From JAGLQA01 sp023135565 (lineage in GTDB: Bacteria; Acidobacteriota; Aminicenantia; UBA2199), in assembly GCA_030639305.1 (NCBI GenBank), contig DAOWCY010000246.1, forward strand, positions 1-9,507: a stretch of DNA of 9,507 nucleotides, written 5' to 3'. The notes under the pieces are model-generated. The model was not told the origin of the DNA. It made no database searches and was given only the letters and a program-made list of their open reading frames with translations. This document shows positions 1 to 4,575 of the stretch, in pieces. Position numbers and translations under genes: made by a program. Numbering within the stretch: position 1 is the stretch's first letter; every line of letters begins with the position of its first letter.

Positions 1-147
1 ACCGCAGTCCGGGCACAGGATCGGTTAGCTGGGTCGTATGGTCTTGATGGTGTGCGTCGAAAAGCAGAATCGGACAAGAGTGTCAAGTTTACGTCTTTGT
101 TACACCATGTTACGGCAACATTACTAAGAGAAAGTTACTACGCATGA
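1..147 (+). pseudogene. Group II intron reverse transcriptase/maturase, N-terminal fragment
   Basis: Frame 1 is open from the window edge to a TGA at 145-147. It reads through GLDGVRRKAESDK, then VKFTSLLHHVT, then LLRESYYA. This matches the conserved N-terminal stretch of LtrA-type group II intron reverse transcriptases, where residues like RxxAxxDKxxxFTxLLHHV precede LRESYYALKR and then AAPGVDG. The family normally continues for several hundred residues with the RT, maturase and endonuclease domains. Here it stops exactly where ALKR is expected, and nothing after the stop resembles the RT core. The true start lies left of the window. The remainder has been lost or replaced by the 5' part of a HEPN-type gene on the opposite strand, so the fragment cannot support intron mobility. 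Family recognition is from memory of the motif; the truncation is seen directly. Confidence 0.75.
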
Positions 148-224
148 AGACACTCTTCTGCTTTTTTCAGATAATTACTATAATATGATTTTGCCACATC
201 ACGGTTTTTAGATTTTGATGTCAT
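138..224 (-). pseudogene. HEPN-domain toxin gene, truncated after 28 codons
   Basis: On the minus strand an ATG at 224-222 lies 3 bp after the stop of the HTH-MNT gene. The frame reads MTSKSKNRDVAKSYY, then SNYLKKAEECLHA, then TAG at 140-138. The YLKKAEECL segment resembles the first helix of HEPN proteins that are translationally coupled to MNT nucleotidyltransferases. Intact family members usually exceed 100 residues and carry an RxxxxH RNase motif, which is absent here. The frame ends within a few bases of where the group II intron RT fragment ends on the opposite strand, so the junction at about 139-147 is a recombination, insertion or deletion breakpoint. The fragment alone should be non-functional. 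The HEPN assignment rests on a short stretch plus gene context, so it is probable rather than certain. Confidence 0.55.
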
Positions 225-227
225 CGT

Positions 228-827
228 TTACTCCTGCCCTGGAATGATTTGAATTCCTTGATTAATTTCCGCAAGCACACCGAGGTCCTTTCTCTGTTTT
301 GCCTCATGCTCCGTCAAAATATATGGCGCTAACCTGTTTCCATATAAATCGACACATTTGTTCGACAACTGCTCTATGTAGGGTTCGATTTGCTCTTTCA
401 TTTTCTTGTTTTTTACTAAAAAAAAAACGTCTATGTCGCTGTTTTCTCTCTCTAAACCTTTTGCTACAGAACCGAAGAGAACTACTTTTTTAACCATAGC
501 CCGCGGCAAACTTTCCCTGATAGTTTTTTTTAAATCATTCAAGGGGTTGTCGATTTTTGAAATGTCGGTAAGTAACCGGGACAAAACGGTAAACGTATAA
601 CTCCTGCGGTTTACTTTCCAGAGATGCGCTTTACCGACAGTTAGATAGTTTACGAAATTCATATTTGCCAGTTCCTTCATAATCCTGTTTACGCTCATGT
701 GAGAAACATCGAGAACGGAAGCGATTTCTCTTTCACTCATGGAGGCTTCATGGTTCAATAAAAAATTTACAACTTTCATTTTCGTCCTTGAGTTTATAAC
801 TGCCATAGGCGAAAAATCAAACTTCAT
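228..827 (-). CDS. HTH-MNT nucleotidyltransferase, antitoxin of an MNT-HEPN pair
   Basis: This 199-residue protein has two parts. Residues about 10-75 form a winged helix-turn-helix (SEREIASVLDVSHMSVNRIM is the HTH core). Residues about 105-199 form a minimal nucleotidyltransferase (MNT) domain with G119-S120, G124 and the metal-binding pair D131 and D133 in SDIDV; D160 in CVDLY is a likely third acidic residue. MNT antitoxins of this family neutralise HEPN RNase toxins, in known cases by transferring AMP to the toxin. The partner gene starts 3 bp downstream but is cut after 28 codons, so this antitoxin appears orphaned. The start is supported by AAAGGAGG spaced five bases from the ATG. A TTGACA promoter and an overlapping palindrome lie just upstream, suggesting that the HTH domain represses its own operon. 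The motifs are clear; the physiological role is inference. Confidence 0.85.
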   Translation of the reverse strand: MKFDFSPMAVINSRTKMKVVNFLLNHEASMSEREIASVLDVSHMSVNRIMKELANMNFVNYLTVGKAHLWKVNRRSYTFTVLSRLLTDISKIDNPLNDLKKTIRESLPRAMVKKVVLFGSVAKGLERENSDIDVFFLVKNKKMKEQIEPYIEQLSNKCVDLYGNRLAPYILTEHEAKQRKDLGVLAEINQGIQIIPGQE

Positions 828-850
828 GCCGCCTCCTTTGTAATATTTTT

Positions 851-864
851 GTTACAAGTGTAAC
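851..864. promoter_or_regulatory. Palindromic operator GTTACA-2-TGTAAC over the -10 box
   Basis: GTTACA AG TGTAAC is a perfect 6+6 inverted repeat with a 2-bp spacer. It covers the whole -10 hexamer (857-862) of the HTH-MNT promoter. The gene just downstream encodes a winged HTH, so autorepression of the toxin-antitoxin operon is the simplest reading. Binding is inferred; the palindrome and its position are seen. Confidence 0.5.
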
Positions 865-885
865 ATAAAGTTATACGATTGTCAA
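857..885 (-). promoter_or_regulatory. Sigma-70 promoter of the MNT antitoxin gene
   Basis: On the minus strand a perfect -35 TTGACA (plus 880-885) is followed by a 17-bp spacer and the -10 hexamer TACACT (plus 857-862). Transcription would start about 23 nt upstream of the AAAGGAGG-ATG of the HTH-MNT gene. Confidence 0.65.
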
Positions 886-895
886 CCTGGGGAGC

Positions 896-919
896 AAAAA
901 AATGGGTGCGGCGCACCCA
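896..919 (-). terminator. Rho-independent terminator, minus strand
   Basis: TGGGTGC (903-909), loop GGC, GCACCCA (913-919) form a 7-bp GC-rich stem. On the minus strand it is followed directly by seven T residues (plus A run 896-902). It would stop minus-strand transcription arriving from the right just before the MNT promoter, insulating that operon. No minus-strand gene lies immediately to its right. A second hairpin, GCCGC-TTC-GCGGC (928-940), sits next to it but has no T run on its 3' side. Confidence 0.5.
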
Positions 920-1109
920 CCCTGTGAGCCGCTTCGCGGCAAAAAAAGACCTATTTTAGTACGCCCCTTTTTCTTACTAATGCCTTCTACCTATTACCTA
1001 AACCCTTTTTTTTTGAACATTGATCATTGAACATTGAATCTATGTACCATATTTTTTAGTGAAAGGGCAGGAGTGTCCTAAAAAAAGGACACATTATGCG
1101 GCCCGGGAA
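920..1109. other. Non-coding spacer with a short direct repeat and a dyad
   Basis: No credible coding frame is present. TTGAACATTGA occurs twice at 14-bp spacing (1013-1023 and 1027-1037). An inverted repeat follows: GTGTCCT (1073-1079), six A, AGGACAC (1086-1092). The direct repeat centres roughly 110 bp, and the dyad roughly 53 bp, upstream of the start expected from the sigma-54 promoter at 1110-1125. Either could be an activator site or simply an interspersed repeat. Confidence 0.4.
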
Positions 1110-1125
1110 TGGCATCAAAATTGCT
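1110..1125 (+). promoter_or_regulatory. Sigma-54 promoter upstream of the PEGA lipoprotein
   Basis: TGGCAT-CAAAA-TTGCT matches the sigma-54 consensus TGGCAC-N5-TTGCW at all but one position. The invariant GG (1111-1112) and GC (1123-1124) are separated by exactly 10 bp. Transcription would start near 1136, giving a 5' leader of about 130 nt before the ATG at 1265. The next gene but one on the same strand encodes an NtrC-type activator that such a promoter requires. Confidence 0.6.
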
Positions 1126-1264
1126 TTATATTTAGAAGATGAGAACTAAAAGTATCTGCTTAAATCTGCCCTGTTCCACCGGCGGCCAGCCGGGACGTTG
1201 GCATATGGAAATTGTTCTCACCATCAAACCTTATAAAAAAATCAAACTTAAAAGGAGATAAGAA

Positions 1265-1927
1265 ATGAAAAAAAGGATTTTGTATTTTTTGATTTTCGTA
1301 CCGGCAATTATTTTTTCGGCCTGCACCTTTCATTTCCCTTATGATACGCAGGAAACCTACCGCAATGTCCATGTGGTCTTTAAAGTCACTCCCGATGACG
1401 CCGCGATTTTGCTGAACGGCAGGTATATCGGCGACGCCTACGAATTTTCCACCCCGGATTCCGCCCTAGGCCTCTCTTCCAAACGCAATGAAATAATCGT
1501 AAAAAGAGAAGGCTATATCGAAGAGGTGGTGAACCTGTATGAATATGATGCCCGCAATATCACCATCCGCCTCAAAATGCGTGAAGAGAAAGGCTTCGTT
1601 AGGGAAACCGGGAAAGAGAAAGTCAGACATAAACCTATCGCCAGGACAGTAAAAGAGAAAGAAGTCACCGAAGCGCCGCCGGAAGAGGAAAGAACCAAAT
1701 TCAAATCGGTAAAATTAACCTTAGAAATAGAGCCGGAAGAATCTTCCATTTACTTAGACGGGAAATTCTGGGGCATCTCACCGGCAAAGGGCAAAATAGT
1801 GAACCTGAAGTTAAAAGCAGGCGCCTATATGCTGGAAATAGTCAAACCGGGTTATAAACCCTACAAGAAGAAATTAGAGCTGGCAGACCAGGAAGAACTG
1901 AAGCTCACCATCAGGTTGATTAAGTAG
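1265..1927 (+). CDS. Lipoprotein with two PEGA domains
   Basis: This 220-residue protein has a lipoprotein signal peptide: MKKR, a hydrophobic stretch, and a lipobox-like FSAC with the lipidated Cys at 20. The first PEGA domain spans about residues 33-105 (VTPDDAAILLNGRYIGDA, then KREGYIEEVVNL). A charged Lys/Glu-rich linker covers 106-147. The second PEGA domain spans about 148-220 (IEPEESSIYLDGKFWGISP, then AGAYMLEIVKPGYKPY). PEGA domains are small surface or periplasmic beta modules, often in repeats and often anchored to membrane or cell wall; their ligands are mostly unknown. The start is supported by AAAGGAGAT seven bases upstream. A sigma-54 promoter lies about 130 nt upstream, suggesting activation by the response regulator encoded downstream. 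The protein probably acts in the periplasm, but its specific function cannot be told from sequence. Confidence 0.85.
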   Translation: MKKRILYFLIFVPAIIFSACTFHFPYDTQETYRNVHVVFKVTPDDAAILLNGRYIGDAYEFSTPDSALGLSSKRNEIIVKREGYIEEVVNLYEYDARNITIRLKMREEKGFVRETGKEKVRHKPIARTVKEKEVTEAPPEEERTKFKSVKLTLEIEPEESSIYLDGKFWGISPAKGKIVNLKLKAGAYMLEIVKPGYKPYKKKLELADQEELKLTIRLIK

Positions 1928-2136
1928 AGGAGCTTTTATTGCTCAGGATGAGCAAAAAAAACCAGGATGAGCTCCTATTACTCAGGATGAGCTAAGAAGG
2001 GCTCAGGTTAAGGAAGCGGCTCGTAAACTTTGAGGGGCTTAAGCTCTTTCTCTGAGTTCTCTCGATCACCTCCTGAGACCTCTTGAGTACTTTCTGAGTT
2101 CTCTCGATCACCTCCTAAGTTCTCTCGATCTCCTGG
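1928..2136. repeat. Spacer with two families of short repeats
   Basis: The left half holds copies of CTCAGGATGAGC at 1942-1953 and 1981-1992, with a shorter copy (CAGGATGAGC) at 1963-1972. The first, GCTCA-GGA-TGAGC, is itself a small inverted repeat. AGGAGCT (1928-1934) pairs with AGCTCCT (1970-1976). The right half holds a 24-bp direct repeat, identical at 2051-2074 and 2093-2116 (period 42), beginning TCTGAGTTCTCTCGATC. A partial third copy, GTTCTCTCGATC, lies at 2119-2130 and ends just before the promoter of the response regulator. The spacing and lack of hairpin form make this unlike CRISPR. Possible roles are a protein-binding array for the downstream promoter or slipped-strand duplications. 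Confidence 0.6.
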
Positions 2137-2165
2137 TTGAAATCATTTCATTAATTTGGTATAAA
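2137..2165 (+). promoter_or_regulatory. Sigma-70 promoter of the response regulator, leaderless geometry
   Basis: TTGAAA (2137-2142), a 17-bp spacer and TATAAA (2160-2165) form a good sigma-70 promoter. The ATG at 2172 begins 7 bp after the -10 box, exactly where transcription should start, and there is no Shine-Dalgarno sequence between them. A leaderless mRNA is therefore likely. The small dyad GAAAT-C-ATTTC (2139-2149) lies between the two boxes. Confidence 0.5.
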
Positions 2166-2171
2166 TGTCCC

Positions 2172-3572
2172 ATGGAAGAAATAAAAACATTAGTCATCGA
2201 CGACGAAAAAAATATTCTCGAATCGGTAAAGATGGTGCTCAATTATGAGAACTACAAAGTTGACACCACCAATAACGGCATGGACGGCGTCGCCCTTTTC
2301 AAAAAACTTAAATACGACATCGTGATTCTCGACGTCAAAATGCCCGGCCTCGACGGCCTCGAAGTGCTGAAAAATTTAAAAGAGATCAATCCCTTTTCCG
2401 AAGTGATTATGATCTCCGGCCACTCCGGTATCGAAGAAGCTGTGGAAGCGGCAAAATTAGGCGCTTTCGATTTTTTAGAGAAGCCTCTGTCGAGAGATAA
2501 GCTGCTGCTGACAGTACGCAACGCCGCGGAAAAAGTAAACCTGCTGAAAGAAAACTACAATCTAAAAACCCTCGCCGAAAAAAAATACCGCCTAATCGGT
2601 AATTCCACGGCTATGGAAAAATTAAGGCAGACCATACAAAAAGTAGCCCGCACCAATTCCACCGTCCTGATTACCGGTGAAAGCGGCACCGGCAAGGAAC
2701 TGATCGCCCGCAATATCCACGACCTCTCCTTGAGAAACAAGAAAAAGTTCGTACAGGTAAACTGCGCCGCCATACCCGAAGAACTGATCGAAAGCGAACT
2801 ATTCGGCCACGAAAAAGGCTCCTTTACCGGCGCTTATGAGAAAAAGATAGGCAAATTCGATAATGCCCACAGGGGCAGCATATTTCTCGACGAAGTGGGA
2901 GACCTGAGCCTCAAAGCCCAGGCCAAAGTTTTAAGGGTATTGGAAGAAGGCGAAATCCAGCGGGTCGGTTCCGCAGAAATCAAAAAAGTGGATGTCCGCG
3001 TCATCGCAGCCACCAATAAAGACCTGAAAGCGGAAATAAAAAAGGGGAATTTTAGAGAAGATTTGTTTTTCAGGCTCAACGTGGTGCCGGTTTATTCCCC
3101 CGCCCTGACCGAACGCAGGGATGACATACCGATTTTAACGCAGCATTTTGTCGACTATTTCTCCAGCGAAAATAATTTTAAGAAAAAAAATATTTCCGCA
3201 GGCGCCATGGAACTGTTTGCCCGTTATGAGTGGAAAGGCAATGTCCGGGAGCTGCGCAACTTAGTGGAGAGGCTTCTCATCATGAGCGAAGGGAACACCA
3301 TAACCGGGAACGATCTCCCCGATTATATGAGGGATATAAGCGAAGATAGCGCTTTTTCTTTTAAAAACATCAAATCCTGGAAAGAATTTAAATTTCAATC
3401 GGAGAAACGCTATTTAGAAGAAAAGTTGAAAGAATATAATTTCAATATTGCCCGGACAGCCCGGGAAATAAATATTCCCCGCAGTAACCTCTACAAAAAA
3501 ATCGATTTTATTGGTATAATACTACCTGGTAACCTGGAAGCAGATAAAGGATCGCCGCATTCCGAGGAATGA
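2172..3572 (+). CDS. NtrC-family sigma-54 response regulator
   Basis: This 466-residue protein has the full NtrC layout. The receiver domain (about 1-125) carries D10-D11, phospho-acceptor D54 in ILDVKMPG, S82 and K104. The AAA+ domain (about 140-375) has Walker A GESGTGKE at 169-176, the sigma-54 contact loop GSFTGA at 216-221 (Ser for the usual Ala at the second position), and Walker B GSIFLDE at 235-241. A Fis-type HTH follows at about 425-445 (NIARTAREINIPRSNLYKKI). When phosphorylated by a sensor kinase, such proteins use ATP to open sigma-54 promoters; no kinase gene is in this window. The sigma-54 promoter ahead of the PEGA lipoprotein is a plausible target. The family usually ends close to residue 449. 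Residues 453-466 and the stop are encoded by the 5' end of rnpB, so the tail is probably an accidental extension. No Shine-Dalgarno sequence is visible. Confidence 0.92.
   Translation: MEEIKTLVIDDEKNILESVKMVLNYENYKVDTTNNGMDGVALFKKLKYDIVILDVKMPGLDGLEVLKNLKEINPFSEVIMISGHSGIEEAVEAAKLGAFDFLEKPLSRDKLLLTVRNAAEKVNLLKENYNLKTLAEKKYRLIGNSTAMEKLRQTIQKVARTNSTVLITGESGTGKELIARNIHDLSLRNKKKFVQVNCAAIPEELIESELFGHEKGSFTGAYEKKIGKFDNAHRGSIFLDEVGDLSLKAQAKVLRVLEEGEIQRVGSAEIKKVDVRVIAATNKDLKAEIKKGNFREDLFFRLNVVPVYSPALTERRDDIPILTQHFVDYFSSENNFKKKNISAGAMELFARYEWKGNVRELRNLVERLLIMSEGNTITGNDLPDYMRDISEDSAFSFKNIKSWKEFKFQSEKRYLEEKLKEYNFNIARTAREINIPRSNLYKKIDFIGIILPGNLEADKGSPHSEE
3512..3520 (+). promoter_or_regulatory. Extended -10 promoter of rnpB inside the regulator CDS
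   Basis: TGGTATAAT gives a TG-N extended -10 with a perfect TATAAT at 3515-3520. The predicted start, about 7-8 bp downstream, coincides with position 3528, where the first RNase P helix begins. At 17-bp spacing the -35 position (3492-3497, TACAAA) is poor, which fits dependence on the extended -10. The element lies within codons 448-450 of the response regulator. Confidence 0.6.
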
Positions 3573-3907
3573 GGAGGAAAGTCCGGGCTCCGCAGGGTAG
3601 GATGGTTCCTAACGGGAACTGCTCACCAAAAAGAGGTGAGTAAGGAAAGTGCCGCAGAGAATAGACTTTTCTCGCCGCCCCAGGCAGCGAGAATAAAGGT
3701 GAAAAGGTGAGGTAAGAGCTCACCGTCCCTGGTTGGCGACAACCGGGACTGAGGTAAACCCCATCCGGAGCAAGGCTAAACAAAAGGTGTTTAAGGCTTA
3801 CCCGGCCGAGACCTTTGGGTTAGCTGCTAAAGCGGTTAAGCGATTAATCGCGTAGATAAATGGTCCTTCGTGACAGGACCCGGCTTACAGTCTGCTTCCC
3901 GGTTACC
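3528..3907 (+). ncRNA. rnpB: RNase P RNA, catalytic subunit
   Basis: This is the ribozyme that cleaves the 5' leader from tRNA precursors together with RnpA. Hallmarks in order are GAGGAAAGTCCGGGCTCC (3571-3588, the 5' strand of P4), GTGCCGCAGAGAATAGAC near 3650, AAACCCCATCCGGAGCAA near 3756, the purine-rich GGCCGAG, AGATAAATGGTC near 3855, and GACAGGACCCGGCTTACAG (3872-3890, the 3' strand of P4). The ends are set by helix P1: 3528-3544 pairs with 3891-3907 over 17 positions with one mismatch. The length of about 380 nt is normal for bacterial type A-like RNAs. Its promoter and first 45 nt overlap the end of the response-regulator gene on the same strand. Read-through from that gene could yield a longer precursor, and ribosomes finishing the regulator would enter the RNA. 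Confidence 0.95.
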
Positions 3908-4105
3908 ACTTTACAGCCTTCAGCGTTCGGCGCTCAGCCCAGCCGGGGTCTCACCCGGGAACGATAAAAAATCGGAGCAGTTTAAAGCTGATGGCTGAAT
4001 GCCGCAGGCTGAAAGCTATTTTGGGACCGGGAAAAGATAGAATTCACCCGGGATTTTTTGAATTTTGGGATGATTATTTTATTTTTTAGATAGGCGGATT
4101 TAAGA
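3908..4105. other. rnpB downstream spacer with nested inverted repeats
   Basis: No coding signal is visible. A 25-nt arm at 3915-3939 pairs imperfectly (20 of 25) with 3993-4017. Inside it lies CCGGG (3943-3947) with CCCGG (3954-3958). The outer right arm is followed by ATTTT. Further on, CCGGG (4027-4031) pairs with CCCGG (4047-4051), followed by A and six T (4054-4059); this is the best candidate for the rnpB terminator, though its stem is short and its loop long. The arms, rich in CAGCCTTCAGCG and GGCTGAATG, look like an interspersed repeat. Confidence 0.4.
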
Positions 4106-4199
4106 TTGACAGCCCGGCTTTGTGAGAGCCGGAAATAAGTCAACCGGATGATGAAATGGTGGAGTCATGGGAACCCGTGGGATATCCATGACTCCACTA
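4106..4199. repeat. Two strong adjacent dyads, possible structured RNA or terminator
   Basis: The first structure is CCGGCT (4114-4119), a 7-nt loop and AGCCGG (4127-4132), enclosed by TTGAC (4106-4110) and GTCAA (4139-4143). The second has perfect 12-bp arms GTGGAGTCATGG (4159-4170) and CCATGACTCCAC (4186-4197), extended by a G-T and a T-A pair, with an inner CCC-GT-GGG in the loop. The second lies 45 bp downstream of the ferredoxin stop on the minus strand, where CCATTTCATC follows the stem, so it may act as a weak terminator. A plus-strand small RNA is the alternative. I do not recognise a known RNA family. Confidence 0.45.
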
Positions 4200-4243
4200 C
4201 TTCAGGCTATTATGCTTGATCGTATTCGCTAAACAGGACCGGG

Positions 4244-4417
4244 TTATTTAGGCGCTTCGATAGCTTCTACCGGGCATTCATCAACGCAAGTGCCGCAGTC
4301 GGTGCATTTCGCAGCGTCGATAACGAACTTGTCGTCGCCTTCAGAGATTGCGTTATCCTCGCATACCGGTTCACAAGCGCCGCAGCTAATACATTCATCA
4401 TTAATTGTATGTGCCAT
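4244..4417 (-). CDS. 2[4Fe-4S] ferredoxin
   Basis: This 57-residue protein begins MAHTINDECISCGACEPVC and ends EAIEAPK. It has two cluster motifs: C9-x2-C12-x2-C15-x3-C19 and C38-x2-C41-x2-C44-x3-C48-P. This is the classic clostridial-type bacterial ferredoxin, a soluble low-potential electron carrier for anaerobic redox enzymes. The Pro that normally follows the last Cys is present in the second motif (CPVEAI) but replaced by Glu in the first (CEDNAI). The ATG is preceded by AGGAGG at five-base spacing. The gene stands alone, divergent from the DUF4139 gene. It has its own promoter and a short dyad, ATAGC-CTTT-GCTAT, in the leader (plus 4445-4458). No redox partner gene is nearby, so its electron acceptor cannot be told. 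Confidence 0.95.
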   Translation of the reverse strand: MAHTINDECISCGACEPVCEDNAISEGDDKFVIDAAKCTDCGTCVDECPVEAIEAPK

Positions 4418-4474
4418 GTTTTCCTCCTGGGGAAAAGATAATTAATAGCAAAGGCTATCTTTTTTTTAAACCCT

Positions 4475-4503
4475 ATTTTATATGAAACCGTTGAATTTTT
4501 CAA
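4475..4503 (-). promoter_or_regulatory. Promoter of the ferredoxin gene
   Basis: On the minus strand, TTGAAA (plus 4498-4503), a 17-bp spacer and TAAAAT (plus 4475-4480) form a plausible sigma-70 promoter. It gives a leader of about 50 nt before the AGGAGG-ATG. The dyad TTGAA-TTT-TTCAA (4491-4503) covers the -35 box and could be an operator. Confidence 0.45.
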
Positions 4504-4528
4504 GTCTTGTTCGTATTTTTTTTGGGGG

Positions 4529-4557
4529 TTGAATTTAACCCGGAACTTTTATACAAT
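4529..4557 (+). promoter_or_regulatory. Promoter of the DUF4139 gene
   Basis: TTGAAT (4529-4534), a 17-bp spacer and TACAAT (4552-4557) lie just upstream of AGGAGA (4565-4570) and the ATG at 4576. The inverted repeat GGGTT-GAATTT-AACCC (4526-4541) covers the -35 box. This promoter is divergent from the ferredoxin promoter, and the two -35 boxes are about 25 bp apart. Confidence 0.45.
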
Positions 4558-4575
4558 ATGGCATAGGAGAATGTA

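Noticed and set aside
99..113. GTTACA half-sites resembling the MNT operator
   Set aside because: They lie in the RT coding fragment (LLHHVTAT), are direct rather than inverted, and are better explained by codons.
1160..1372. Minus-strand frame of 70 codons opposite the lipoprotein start
   Set aside because: There is no motif or ribosome site, and it overlaps the signal peptide coding region of a well supported gene.
3508..3783. Minus-strand frame of 91 codons
   Set aside because: It lies opposite rnpB, where the RNA structure explains the sequence.
4267..4503. Minus-strand frame of 78 codons overlapping the ferredoxin gene
   Set aside because: It is a different frame across the ferredoxin gene. 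The 57-codon ferredoxin has eight correctly spaced cysteines and a strong ribosome site.
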